A DNA stretch of 64,000 nt from Legionella_A sp963772805 (lineage in GTDB: Bacteria; Pseudomonadota; Gammaproteobacteria; Legionellales; Legionellaceae): positions 74,247-138,246 of the forward strand of contig CAVYYU010000004.1 of NCBI GenBank assembly GCA_963772805.1, in the 5' to 3' direction. Below, piece by piece: positions 16,756-25,276 of the stretch. A program made the position numbers and the translations under genes. The notes under the pieces were generated by a model. The model did not search any database. It was not told the origin of the DNA and saw only the letters and a program-made list of their open reading frames with translations. Every line of letters starts with the position of its first letter. The first letter of the stretch is position 1.

Positions 16756-17403
16756 ATGAGTATTAAAAAGCCACTAGCATTTGAGCAGCAGTTTTTTTCT
16801 GATATTAGTGAATTACTGCGAAAAGGGCGTGAAGTAGCCTACCGGTCAGTGAATTCGGTTATGGTCGACACTTATTGGCAGATAGGTAAGCGTATAGTTG
16901 ATCAAGAGCAGCATGGCAAAGTGCGAGCAGATTATGGCGAGTATTTAATTGTAAATTTGTCTCGATATTTAACTGATTGTTTTGGTAGGGGTTTTTCTGT
17001 TGCGAATCTCAAGAATATCAGGCAGTTTTATCAGACATTCCCTGCTTTAGATGAATTGGCTACACAGTGTGTAGCGAATTTAAGTTGGTCACATTGGCGT
17101 TTGATTATGCGTTTAGAAAGTGAACAAGAAAGACGTTATTATTTACAAGAAGCAGGTGAACAGCAGTGGAGTGTTCGTCTTTTAGAGCGCAATATAAAAA
17201 GTGGTTATTATAAGCGTTTATTGTCATCTAAAAGGCCTGTTCCTTCGCAGGAAAAATCTACGCCACACCCCTCGGAGTTTATCAAAGACCCTTATGTCCT
17301 AGAGTTTTTAGATGTCCCAGATGATTTGACAGGTAAAGAAAACCTTTTAGAGTCAAATATCATAGAGCATTTGCAAAAATTTCTGTTGGAGCTCGGTAAG
17401 GGC
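16756..17403 (+). CDS. DUF1016/YhcG-type PDDEXK nuclease, 5' exon
   Basis: 216 codons up to the intron. It carries the DUF1016 N-terminal domain (SVMVDTYWQIGKRIVDQEQH, YLTDCFGRGFSVANLKNIRQ, LSWSHWRLIMRL) and begins the nuclease domain (NLLESNIIEHLQKFLLELGKG). Joined to the 3' exon at 19609 it makes a 339-residue protein of normal length, so the host gene can be functional if the intron splices. Such proteins are often near restriction systems and phage defence; their exact job is poorly known. The start ATG follows traM by 22 nt. Confidence 0.9.
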
Positions 17404-17989
17404 GTGCGACACGAGGTCGCACATAAGAGTTGTTTCCACTGAAGAAGGTCGGAAACCATCCATGTCACTGGATGAATCTAGGGGTATGAATAAAGAGCTA
17501 CCCCGACAATGTGACGAAATGCTAATAGCATAGGGAAAGAATCGTGAGAGGACATCCCTTCCGGTAGCCATAACTGGGTAAGTTGCTAGATAGCCAATAT
17601 GGTGAAGATATCTGAATCTGTGATAAAGGCCGTTACCAAGTGAGGAGCGAAAGTGGTTGATACGCTTTAACCAAAAGGTACAGAAGGCAGGCTGGGCGCC
17701 GAACCGTTACGCGCTCCGTGACCAATAAGCTTTCCGGCTTCAAGCAGGCACCTAAGTTGGCACACTCTTAGTGGGAAACGTGGGAACCCAGTATTGTCCC
17801 CAGTGATGGGACGGTTTGTCGCAAGATAAACTCATGATGGTGCTGGAGTGGGATGTGGGAAGAAGCGAATGCTGGGCTGTAATGGTTCAGATACGAGTTG
17901 AAACAGTACTTGGCACGAAAGTGAGCAGACGTCCCATAGGTCTTTCATTGCAAGATAGTTTAGAGAACCGATAGTATGAGAAAACGCAA

Positions 17990-19495
17990 ATGACAGTAAC
18001 TTCGGTTACCGGTGCAGTCTCAACATGTGGTGAAACATGGGATTCCTTAAATTGGGATTTCATCGAACAACATGTACATCGGCTACAAATGCGTATTGCA
18101 AAGGCTATTCAAAATGGGCGTCATGGAAAAGCTAAAGCATTGCAATGGCTACTGACACACTCAAGATATGCCAAATTACTGGCTGTTCGCAGAGTAACCC
18201 AGAACCGGGGTCGAAAGACTGCCGGAGTTGATAAAGTAATCTTACAAACATCAAAACAGAAAATGCTGGCGGCGACTTCGTTAAAACAGCGAGGTTATCA
18301 AGGCAACCCACTACGGCGTATATATATTCCTAAGAAGAATGGGAAGCAACGACCGCTCGGAATTCCGACAATGAGAGATAGAGCAATGCAAGCACTTTAC
18401 TTGCTAGCGCTAGAACCTGTTGCAGAAATAACAGCAGATCAAGATTCCTACGGCTTTCGGCCAAAACGGTCAACAGCTGATGCTATTGAACAATGCTTCT
18501 GCACGCTTCGTGCAGGTAACAGAGCTCAATGGATTCTGGAAGGGGATATTAAAGCTTGTTTTGATCGCATTAATCACGAATGGCTTCTAAAGAACATTCC
18601 TATTGATAAGCGTGTATTAAAACAGTGGTTAAAAGCAGGTTATATGGAAAACCAAGCTTTCATGCCCACGGATGAAGGAACACCACAAGGTGGGATCATA
18701 TCGCCAACACTGGCTAATATGACACTAGATGGATTGGAACACGCTGTGTATCAAGCAGCATATCCCCGATATCTAAACAAAATCTATGTGGTAAGGTATG
18801 CGGACGACTTTGTCATTATGGCAGAATCGAAAGATCTGCTTGAAGATAAAGTTAAACCCGCCATCGAACAGTTCCTAAAAGAACGTGGCCTAGAGCTCTC
18901 TCCTGAAAAGACTCGTATCAGTCACATCGACACAGGGTTTGACTTCCTCGGATTTAATGTTCGACGGTACGGTGGGAAATTACTCATCAAGCCGACGAAA
19001 AGCAATGTACTTGCTTTCATACAGGAAATACGTGAGGTCATCAGGACGAATATATCGTCAAGCACAGCAGAGTTGTTGCGCCAGCTTAATCCCAAAATCA
19101 AGGGATGGGGGCATTATTACAAACATGTTGTGTCAAAACGAACATTCGCATATGTCGACAACAGCATTTATCTGACCTTAAGATGGTGGATAAATAGAAG
19201 ACATCCAAATAAGAAAAGCCGAACTTGGCGGACAAAGAGATACTTTCGAAGCGAAGGTCGGCGAAACTGGATATTTACTACTAAAATCCGCAATAAGTCG
19301 GGGGAACTGATTCATTTTGATCTATTTAAAATGCAGTCTCTACCGATTGTAAGGCACGTTAAAATCAAACGAGATGCGTCACCTTATAAAGCTCAATATA
19401 CGGACTATTTCGAAAAGCGGAAACGCTTGAGAAGACAATCGTCTAGTGTTCATTGGGCTCACGCAAGAACGCAACACTTGGTTGGTGTAAGATGA
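17990..19495 (+). CDS. ltrA: Group II intron maturase/reverse transcriptase
   Basis: 501 residues. RT motifs are intact, including IPKKNGKQRPLGIPTMRDRA, the QGG-type motif GTPQGGIISPTLAN and YADD at 270-273. The maturase X domain follows (INPKIKGWGHYYK-like LNPKIKGWGHYYKHV). The C-terminus ends about FEKRKRLRRQ plus a short tail without the Cys/His HNH endonuclease seen in many relatives, so it probably cannot cut the second target strand. It should aid splicing and retrohoming of the intron that encodes it. Confidence 0.93.
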   Translation: MTVTSVTGAVSTCGETWDSLNWDFIEQHVHRLQMRIAKAIQNGRHGKAKALQWLLTHSRYAKLLAVRRVTQNRGRKTAGVDKVILQTSKQKMLAATSLKQRGYQGNPLRRIYIPKKNGKQRPLGIPTMRDRAMQALYLLALEPVAEITADQDSYGFRPKRSTADAIEQCFCTLRAGNRAQWILEGDIKACFDRINHEWLLKNIPIDKRVLKQWLKAGYMENQAFMPTDEGTPQGGIISPTLANMTLDGLEHAVYQAAYPRYLNKIYVVRYADDFVIMAESKDLLEDKVKPAIEQFLKERGLELSPEKTRISHIDTGFDFLGFNVRRYGGKLLIKPTKSNVLAFIQEIREVIRTNISSSTAELLRQLNPKIKGWGHYYKHVVSKRTFAYVDNSIYLTLRWWINRRHPNKKSRTWRTKRYFRSEGRRNWIFTTKIRNKSGELIHFDLFKMQSLPIVRHVKIKRDASPYKAQYTDYFEKRKRLRRQSSSVHWAHARTQHLVGVR

Positions 19496-19533
19496 ACAAC
19501 AGAATAGCTGGGTACATAGCCTTTGAAAGGCTT

Positions 19534-19567
19534 GAGCCGTGTGCTGGGAAACTCGCATGCACGGTTC
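19534..19567 (+). ncRNA. Group II intron domain V
   Basis: A 34-nt hairpin with stems GAGCCGTGTGC and GCATGCACGGTTC, closed by a GAAA tetraloop. This is the catalytic domain V. Domain VI follows (GAGGAGCCGACAACAG, then TGTTGTCGGTTTACTCGAC) with a candidate branch-point A near TTTACTC. Confidence 0.9.
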
Positions 19568-19608
19568 TTAGAGGAGCCGACAACAGTAATGTTGTCGGTT
19601 TACTCGAC

Positions 19609-19980
19609 TTTTCATTTGTTGCGCGTCAAATGCGTGTGAGCACGGAAACGTCTCATTTTTACGTAGACTTGGTTTTTTACAATTATCTTTTAAAATGCTT
19701 TGTTGTTATTGATTTGAAAACTGAAAAACTTGTCCATCAAGATATTGGCCAAATGGATATGTATGTGCGAATGTTTGATGAGCTAAAGCGTGGAAAGGAT
19801 GATAACCCTACAATAGGTATTATCCTATGCGCGGATAAGGACGAGACGATTGTTAAATATTCAGTACTGAAAGAAAGTAAGCAAATTTTTGCTTCTAAAT
19901 ATAAAACCGTTTTACCATCAGAAAGTGAATTGACAAGCTTTATTGAGCGGGAAAATCGCCTGCTTGGATACGAGGAATAA
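19609..19980 (+). CDS. DUF1016/YhcG-type nuclease, 3' exon
   Basis: 123 codons plus stop. It holds the nuclease core of the family: FSFVARQMRVSTETSHFYVD, then LVFYNYLLKCFVVIDLKTEK with the D and E-x-K type residues, and QDIGQMDMYVRMFDE. It reads in frame with the 5' exon once the intron is removed. Read from DNA without splicing, the frame continues back into intron sequence, so any start codon upstream is artificial. Confidence 0.9.
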   Translation, partial: FSFVARQMRVSTETSHFYVDLVFYNYLLKCFVVIDLKTEKLVHQDIGQMDMYVRMFDELKRGKDDNPTIGIILCADKDETIVKYSVLKESKQIFASKYKTVLPSESELTSFIERENRLLGYEE

Positions 19981-19982
19981 TT

Positions 19983-20005
19983 CATAGCATATTAAATATG
20001 CTATG
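19983..20005 (+). terminator. AT-rich palindrome after the DUF1016 gene
   Basis: Arms CATAGCATATT and AATATGCTATG surround one base, 3 nt after the stop codon. It may end transcription or mark an element border; there is no clean U-run. The next bases (GTCATAAATTGTGGCATAAC) repeat a motif found beside the att copies. Confidence 0.45.
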
Positions 20006-20126
20006 TCATAAATTGTGGCATAACTGTGGCAGAACATTCTATCCTCATTCAGAAGTGGTCGAACCTGGTACCAAGTCAGCACCTGGTCATTGAGGAGCTA
20101 TTGAAAAGAGAGAATCAAACAACTTT

Positions 20127-20531
20127 ATGATTAGCAAAGAAAAATGGACAACGTTGACAGCGTGGATGGAAAAACTTCAAATTCATGAAGAGGAACTCAT
20201 TGAAAAGTTTATCATTGGCAGTGGTAAGGGTGGGCAGAAACTTCATAAAACAGCTTCAACAGTATATTTAAAACATATGCCCTCTGGCTTGGAAATAAAA
20301 TGCCAGGATTCAAGGAGTCGTCAAGATAACCGCTATTTCGCAAGAGCGCGGCTTTGTGAAAAGTTACAAGCAGTTTTGAGTGATGAAAAAACAAAAAAGC
20401 AACAAAGAGTAGAAAAGGTAAAACGCCAAAAGAAGCGGCGTTCAAGAAGATCTAAGCAAAAAATATTGGATGAAAAATCTAAAGATGGGCAGCTCAAGGC
20501 ATTGAGAAAAAAGCCATCACCTAGTGGCTAG
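20127..20531 (+). CDS. Peptide-release-factor-like protein with GGQ motif
   Basis: 134 residues. The GGQ loop in GSGKGGQKLHKTASTVYLKH is the catalytic motif that hydrolyses peptidyl-tRNA on the ribosome. After residue 80 the protein is very basic (KKQQRVEKVKRQKKRRSRRS), as in ArfB/YaeJ and mtRF-R-like factors that bind ribosomal RNA. No codon-recognition domain is present. A rescue role on stalled ribosomes is likely from the family, but the exact subfamily is not settled. It has no functional link to its neighbours that I can see. Confidence 0.85.
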   Translation: MISKEKWTTLTAWMEKLQIHEEELIEKFIIGSGKGGQKLHKTASTVYLKHMPSGLEIKCQDSRSRQDNRYFARARLCEKLQAVLSDEKTKKQQRVEKVKRQKKRRSRRSKQKILDEKSKDGQLKALRKKPSPSG

Positions 20532-20699
20532 TGGCTAGTGTATTGATCACTCCGGTGTTTTTTAATTGACTAAAATGAACCAGGTCTTACTGGTTTGCAT
20601 CGATAGCAATTTTGGCTGGATTTGTGTTACTGATCGTCTCAATAAAGAAAATGGTATCTTAGCTGCTATTGATGTCGTTGTAGAACTGGTGCAGCATCT

Positions 20700-20754
20700 G
20701 GCACCTAGTCGGCACCTAGTTGGCACCAAGACGGCACCAAGACGGCAGCAGTAG
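20700..20754 (+). repeat. 11-bp tandem repeat, about five units
   Basis: Units read GGCACCTAGTC, GGCACCTAGTT, GGCACCAAGAC, GGCACCAAGAC and a degenerate GGCAGCAGTAG. They lie about 95 bp before the antitoxin gene. Iteron-like spacing of 11 bp places sites on one DNA face, so a protein-binding role is possible. Confidence 0.7.
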
Positions 20755-20850
20755 GCACAGAGTTATCGATAATATCCTCGTCCTTAATTTTGGGGAATAT
20801 AGGATTGAACAAAAGAAATTTCTACGCCAACTTAATGAACGGTGGTGATT

Positions 20851-21141
20851 ATGGATACAAAATTATTTGAGCGACTAGTTGAAAGCATGACTCAGATGAA
20901 TGAAATTATTGATGGTGAACGAGTCCCTTCTCGTGAGTTTGTAATTGACGCTATTCATGTTAAAGAGATCCGCAAAAAAACTGGCTTAACACAAGCTAAA
21001 TTTTGTCACTTAATTGATGTGAATTTAGGAACATTGCGCAACTGGGAGCAGGGGAGACGAGAACCAACTGGACCTGCTAAGGCTTTATTGCGTGCGATAA
21101 ATAATGATCCTCGGCATGTGTTGATGGCGCTTGCAACTTGA
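20851..21141 (+). CDS. NadS/HigA-type helix-turn-helix antitoxin (orphan)
   Basis: 96 residues from ATG at 20851 (a GTG at 20842 is also open). The HTH is TGLTQAKFCHLIDVNLGTLR followed by NWEQGRREPTGPAKALL, the signature of HigA/NadS antitoxins that bind their own promoter. The gene for its toxin should lie just upstream, but only a short frame ending YRIEQKKFLRQLNERW is visible there, which may be a toxin remnant. An orphan antitoxin is therefore likely. The class is firm, the remnant is not. Confidence 0.8.
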   Translation: MDTKLFERLVESMTQMNEIIDGERVPSREFVIDAIHVKEIRKKTGLTQAKFCHLIDVNLGTLRNWEQGRREPTGPAKALLRAINNDPRHVLMALAT

Positions 21142-21425
21142 GAAAATGCATAAGGCATCTTTAAAAAATTTTAACTAAAAATTTGTGTCACTTAAAAACT
21201 CAGCATCTCTGGTCGTTCCCATGCAAAATACAGAGTCCACTCTGATGACTAATTTTGTACGACAGAACCATTAATACCCCTAATACGGCCCCGCACTGCC
21301 TGGCACAGCAGTGACGAAAACGTGCCGTAACTGTGTACGATTCTAGTGTATTTGTGGCAGTTTTAGGCAGTCTTTCGGTCATTTGATGCATCGTAAGATG
21401 TTGATTTATATTGTTTTCTATTATT
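21142..21425. other. Non-coding island end before att copy 2
   Basis: No gene seen. From about 21270 the sequence matches 40960-41115 with roughly one difference per ten bases (for example CACTGCCTGGCACAGCAG and GATGCATCGTAAGATGTTGA), so the right ends of two islands are related but older than their left ends. Confidence 0.6.
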
Positions 21426-21480
21426 GAGTATCAGGCTTCGAACCAAGGTGTCGGGGGTTCGAGTCCCTCCGAGCGCACCA
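21426..21480 (+). other. att-like site 2 (tRNA 3' part)
   Basis: Same 55 bp as at 4711, ending in CGAGCGCACCA. It separates the 4.8-21.4 kb island from the next one. Immediately downstream, TTGTGGCATAAATGTGACAT (21548-21567) is a further copy of the att-linked motif. Confidence 0.78.
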
Positions 21481-21781
21481 TTTTTATATTTAAAATCAAT
21501 CACTTATAATATTTTATTTTTTTAAGAGCACTTGGTTTTTGTGTCAATTGTGGCATAAATGTGACATAAAACTCACTATTTTTGGTTTTAATTAAATACT
21601 ATTTAAATGCTAGAGTACTTGGTTAATAACCAAGTAATACACCCATGAGTTTAGTTAAATCTATTGGTTTAACGTCAGCGTCAGATAAAAAAAAACTTGC
21701 ACAATCTATCGTAATCAGTGCTCACTGGAAAGAAATTCCTTGATAAAAACTGTCTAAGCTCTATAATATAAATATCATCAG

Positions 21782-22171
21782 ATGATATGTAAGATGCACA
21801 TGAAGTCAGATATTGGTTTAGAGACGTTACTCGAACTAAATGGCACTGAATATACAGAGAAAAATGGTTGTTGGTATAGGATAGAGGCTTGGGAAGTTGA
21901 GCAAACCTCAGGAATACCTCATGGCATTAGATACAATCTAACGCTTCATGATAATTTTAACCAACGTATTTTAGGATTCGATAATGCGCATGCTATTTAT
22001 ATTAATGAGGGCGGCCGTTTCAACGGGTACATAATAAAATATGATCATATGCACACCTCTATTAAGGGGCCAGCTGCGCCTTATGAGTTTATGAACGCCC
22101 AGCAACTGCTTGAGGATTTTTTTAAAGAAGTTAATTCAATTTTAAATAAATTGAACACTGGAGGTAATTAA
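21782..22171 (+). CDS. tumE: TumE-type (DUF6516) toxin
   Basis: 129 residues with the compact beta-rich DUF6516 look (GIRYNLTLHDNFNQRILGFD, YDHMHTS, YEFMNAQQLLEDFFKEVN). In such modules this protein is the toxin and the following winged-helix protein is the antitoxin. It ends 2 nt before that partner, so they are co-transcribed. It sits directly inside the att end of the island, where a toxin-antitoxin pair would help keep the island in the chromosome. Three in-frame ATGs lie close together (21782, 21794, 21800) and the start is not decided by a clear ribosome site. Confidence 0.8.
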   Translation: MICKMHMKSDIGLETLLELNGTEYTEKNGCWYRIEAWEVEQTSGIPHGIRYNLTLHDNFNQRILGFDNAHAIYINEGGRFNGYIIKYDHMHTSIKGPAAPYEFMNAQQLLEDFFKEVNSILNKLNTGGN

Positions 22172-22173
22172 AA

Positions 22174-22527
22174 ATGAAAGCGATCCGTGTAGGGATTATG
22201 TCTCGAGAGAAATTCCAAAATCGAGCCATTGAAATTGCCTCTGGCCGATATAAGCCCCACAAAAATGAGCCTAAAATTTGGTTTAGCTCGATCAAGTCTC
22301 TGTCTGAGGTATTGAACGAAAATAATATGCGCTTATTAAAAACAATAAAAGAACACAAACCAGAATCGATAAATGAGCTTGCAACTCTTGTTCATCGCAA
22401 GCCTAGTAACTTAAGCCGCACCTTAAATACTATGGCGCGCTATGGAATTGTTGAAATAGAGAAAAATGGAAAAAACTCCAAGCCTATAACAAGAGCATTA
22501 GATTTTAGTATCCAATATAGTGCTTAA
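22174..22527 (+). CDS. Winged-helix antitoxin partner of TumE (HVO_A0114-like)
   Basis: 117 residues. A winged helix is visible from about residue 50 (NMRLLKTIKEHKPESINELA, TLVHRKPSNLSRTLNTMARY), typical of MarR-like/HVO_A0114 DNA-binding antitoxins. A GGAGG site lies in GGAGGTAATTAAAA just before the ATG. It should neutralise the toxin and repress the operon. Confidence 0.8.
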   Translation: MKAIRVGIMSREKFQNRAIEIASGRYKPHKNEPKIWFSSIKSLSEVLNENNMRLLKTIKEHKPESINELATLVHRKPSNLSRTLNTMARYGIVEIEKNGKNSKPITRALDFSIQYSA

Positions 22528-22721
22528 GCTATTTCTAAAGCCAGGCTTATAATCAAATTATCGAAAGTAGATTCAATGGCCGAGAATCTGCCGATTTAAA
22601 ATGAGGGTATATAAGAACCTGGCAGATGGGTTTTTCCATCGTATCCGTTCGGCCAAATACACCTACGATCCACATTCAAAGTGATTCAACATATTAGCTC
22701 CTTATTAATGTGGAGTTTTTC

Positions 22722-23069
22722 ATGTCGAGCCAGAAGCAATATTGGAGCTCAATTATCGAACGACACAAGAGCAGTGGTTTGTCGCAACCGGAATTTTGCA
22801 AACGCAATGAATTATCTTTCAATCAATTTCAATATCGATGGTATCAGCACAATCTAGCACTAAAATCCAAGCCGGTTACGCCAGCTCACCCGTCTAGCAG
22901 CGCATTTGAGTCAGTTATGGTATCTCTTCCGTCAGTTGAGCCAAAACAACCCACTAACGTTGTTGAGTTATCGATCCTTTTACCTAACCAGATTCGTTGT
23001 GAGGTGAAAATTGATTTGTATGCCGATGAGTTTTCAACACTACTGAAGAAGTTGATTGCGCTATGCTAA
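22722..23069 (+). CDS. tnpA: IS66-family accessory protein TnpA
   Basis: 115 residues from ATG at 22722, chosen because GTGGAG lies 7-12 nt upstream (a GTG at 22710 is in frame). The HTH start SSQKQYWSSIIERHKSSGLS and the basic FKRNELSFNQFQYRWYQH-like segment are typical of IS66 Orf1. It overlaps tnpB by 7 nt. Confidence 0.85.
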   Translation: MSSQKQYWSSIIERHKSSGLSQPEFCKRNELSFNQFQYRWYQHNLALKSKPVTPAHPSSSAFESVMVSLPSVEPKQPTNVVELSILLPNQIRCEVKIDLYADEFSTLLKKLIALC

Positions 23070-23398
23070 TTCCAGACGATATCAAAGTCCATTTGTATTG
23101 CGGTATCACGGATATGCGCAAGTCCATCAATACGTTGGCGATTATGGTGCAAGACATCCTGCGTATGGAGCCAACCAGCGGCCACCTCTTTTTATTTAGA
23201 AGCCGCGGTGGTGATAAATTGAAGGCACTGTATTATGAAGAGCATAGCTTCACGTTATGGTACCGACGATTAGATAAAGGTAAATTTATTTTTCCACGTA
23301 ATATTCAAGGCCATTTAGAGCTTACCCGTGAGCATTTTAATTGGTTGCTCTCAAGTTTTAAGTCACTTAAAGTCGAGCGCCTGTTAACGGCGGCATAA
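23063..23398 (+). CDS. tnpB: IS66-family accessory protein TnpB
   Basis: 111 residues with the strongly conserved IS66 Orf2 start (VHLYCGITDMRKSINTLAIM) and FLFRSRGGDKLKALYYE. The main transposase tnpC, which should follow, is missing, so this IS66 cannot move by itself. The sequence after 23398 switches to another element. Confidence 0.92.
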   Translation: MLIPDDIKVHLYCGITDMRKSINTLAIMVQDILRMEPTSGHLFLFRSRGGDKLKALYYEEHSFTLWYRRLDKGKFIFPRNIQGHLELTREHFNWLLSSFKSLKVERLLTAA

Positions 23399-23460
23399 AA
23401 CCGCGGATAAACGGCGCAGGCCTAACCCAGCATTTTAGCCCCATCCATGGGTGACTAAAT

Positions 23461-23685
23461 TTAAAACGGCGGGTCTTGTAGTTCTTCCACTTTTCTTTGT
23501 TCTTGAGTGCACTCCTGACCAACTAGATCGTCCCTTAATTCGATTAAGGATTTTTGGTATCGCATGATTTTACCAAGGTGAATGGACTCAAAAGCGAGTG
23601 CCAGCTCGTAAAAGAAGTTGACAAGATGGTGTGCGGTTTCATCAGAAAAGTCGTCTGGAAGTAGATCTCGCAGGTTGTCATACAT
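23461..23685 (-). CDS. Small uncharacterised helical protein next to an IS end
   Basis: 74 residues from ATG at 23685 (MYDNLRDLLPDDFSDETAHH, then LVNFFYELALAFESIHLGKI). It is helical and acidic with no family I can name. The frame continues into the IS end at 23696, which makes a longer but artificial N-terminus. Its upstream promoter region was replaced by that IS. Confidence 0.55.
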   Translation of the reverse strand: MYDNLRDLLPDDFSDETAHHLVNFFYELALAFESIHLGKIMRYQKSLIELRDDLVGQECTQEQRKVEELQDPPF

Positions 23686-23899
23686 GATTTTTTTCAGAAG
23701 TGGACCCCATCGGTGAGACAACGATCCCTTACTATTTAGATAGTGTCCAATATATTGGAACACCGAGGCATTGCGTCTGATGACAGGTTACCTGTAGAGA
23801 AAGCGGTGTCAATGAGGAGTCCGGAGGAACGAAGGAAGCTCGTTGATACTGCTTGAACGTAAGGTGTTTTAGTCATTAAGAGCATGCCGTTTTCTACGA

Positions 23900-24751
23900 T
23901 CATGCGGCTACTCTAAGTCCATCGTAAAACTCTGATGGCGTACATTTTCCAAGTGATTCATGGGGCCTTTCGTCATTATAAAACCGAAAATACTCACGTA
24001 ACCCATGACGCAATGCTATCACCGTCGGATATTCTTTTAAATACACATCTTCATATTTAACAGAGCGCCACAGTCTTTCAATGAACACATTGTCCACCCA
24101 GCATCCTTTTCCATCCATGCTGATCTTGATTTCATTGTCCTCCAACACCTTAATAAAAGCCTTACCAGTAAATTGGGAGCCTTGATCCGTATTGAAAATA
24201 CTAGGTGCGCCATAGCGTCTGATAGCGCTTTCTAGCGCACTCACACAAAAATTATCATCCATGGTGTTGGATACCTCCCAGGATAATACTTTACGGCTGT
24301 ACCAATCCATAACAGCCACTAAATACACAAAGCCACCATGCATGCGGATATACGTCAGATCTGTGCACCAAACTTGATTAGGTTTAACAATAGCCAAATC
24401 TCGTAGCAGATATGGATATATTTTATGCGCCTTCCCCTTTTTGCTGGTATTCGGTTTAGGGGCGACGGACATGATGCCCATAAGCCTCATTAAGCGTTGT
24501 ACACGTTTACGATTAACAGGATACCCTTGCCGACGCAAGTAGTTACGAAGCTGTCTGCTGCCATAAAATGGATGCCGGGTATACTCCTCATCAATTAATC
24601 GCATTAGCTCCAAATTTTCAGGGGTCTCGGCAATTGGGTCGTTATTAGCCGCCCGATAATAACTGGCACGTGATAACTGAATTAACTCGCATTGACGAGC
24701 AATGCTGATAACAGCATGTGTTGGGTCGATCATCGCTTTTTTCTCCTTCAC
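23900..24751 (-). CDS. IS3-family transposase OrfB of element C
   Basis: 283 residues, identical to 43020-43871. The rve core shows D in WCTDLTYIRMHGG, D in FNTDQGSQFTG and E in NVFIERLWRSVKYE. The gene is complete, but the element around it has lost one end. Confidence 0.92.
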   Translation of the reverse strand: MKEKKAMIDPTHAVISIARQCELIQLSRASYYRAANNDPIAETPENLELMRLIDEEYTRHPFYGSRQLRNYLRRQGYPVNRKRVQRLMRLMGIMSVAPKPNTSKKGKAHKIYPYLLRDLAIVKPNQVWCTDLTYIRMHGGFVYLVAVMDWYSRKVLSWEVSNTMDDNFCVSALESAIRRYGAPSIFNTDQGSQFTGKAFIKVLEDNEIKISMDGKGCWVDNVFIERLWRSVKYEDVYLKEYPTVIALRHGLREYFRFYNDERPHESLGKCTPSEFYDGLRVAA

Positions 24752-24753
24752 AC

Positions 24754-24904
24754 TTAACTTAAATGGCCAGTCTTTTTTTTAAGCCAATCCAACTCGACGG
24801 CTAACTGGCCTATTTGGGTGTAAAGTTTCTCTCGTTCTTTTTCTAGTGACTCCACGTCCTTTTCATTCTTGCCACTAAATAAATGCTTACTGCCTTCCAA
24901 TAAC
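24754..24904 (-). pseudogene. OrfA stump of element C
   Basis: Only the last 50 codons remain (GSKHLFSGKNEKDVESLEKE, then the coiled coil to KKKTGHLS). The DNA-binding N-terminus was removed where element B joined at 24905. Confidence 0.85.
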
Positions 24905-24982
24905 TATAGTGGGTCAAGAAATTCAGACCACTAAAGCAGGGTAATTAAGATATAATCCTCGCTCATAAACAAGGTTACAATA

Positions 24983-25276
24983 ATGAGCGAAAAGCGTAAA
25001 AAATACACTCCAGCAGAAAAGGCGAAAATTGCGCTGGAGGCGATTAAAGCCGAACTAACATTAGCACAAATTAGCTCAAAATATGGAGCCCATGCGACTC
25101 AAATTAATGCATGGAAAAAACAAGCGTTGGCGCTGTTTCCGGATTTATTTAGTGATAAGAACAAATCGGAGACTACTGATTATGAAAACCAACTTGGTGA
25201 ATTATATGAACAAATTGGCCGTTTAAAAGTAGAAAATGATTTTCTAAAAAAAAAGTCTGAGGTGTTCAGTGGATGA
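24983..25276 (+). CDS. Element B OrfA
   Basis: Identical 97-residue helix-turn-helix protein to that at 6506-6799. Starts at ATG after CAAGGTTACAATA. Confidence 0.92.
   Translation: MSEKRKKYTPAEKAKIALEAIKAELTLAQISSKYGAHATQINAWKKQALALFPDLFSDKNKSETTDYENQLGELYEQIGRLKVENDFLKKKSEVFSG

Larger units (their letters stand above)
17404..19608 (+). mobile_element. Group II intron inside the DUF1016 gene
   Basis: The 5' end GTGCGACACGAGGTCGCAC matches the group II GUGYG start, and the 3' end is CTCGAC after a 34-nt domain V. Length is 2205 nt. Removing it joins GGC to TTT in frame, rebuilding the conserved LGKGFSFVARQ of DUF1016 proteins. Domains I-III occupy about 17404-17980 and the maturase gene lies in domain IV. 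Insertion inside a coding gene with exact frame restoration is strong support for the ends given. Confidence 0.92.
21426..22978 (+). repeat. 1.55-kb duplicated segment, copy 1 (att + TA pair + IS66 tnpA start)
   Basis: It matches 41116-42668 at a constant offset of 19690 with no indel; the proteins inside are identical. One difference is visible at 22973 (G) against 42663 (A). The near-identity implies a recent duplication or acquisition of two very similar elements. Confidence 0.9.
23696..24904 (-). mobile_element. IS3-family element C, copy 1, truncated
   Basis: Its right end AGAAGTGGACCCCATCGG starts at 23696. By comparison with the full 1407-bp copy at 42669-44075, the first 198 bp (left end and start of OrfA) are missing and replaced by element B at 24905. 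Confidence 0.9.

Noticed and set aside
17353..17571. Minus-strand frame across the intron 5' end
   Set aside because: It spans the exon-intron border and opposes folded ribozyme sequence; no independent support.
20017..20126. Short frame ending LVIEELLKRENQTTL before the release-factor-like gene
   Set aside because: It has no start codon with a ribosome site and no recognisable family; kept only as a possible relic.
20566..20754. 62-residue open frame over the tandem repeats
   Set aside because: Its C-terminus is made of the 11-bp repeats, with no ribosome site or family; more likely non-coding.
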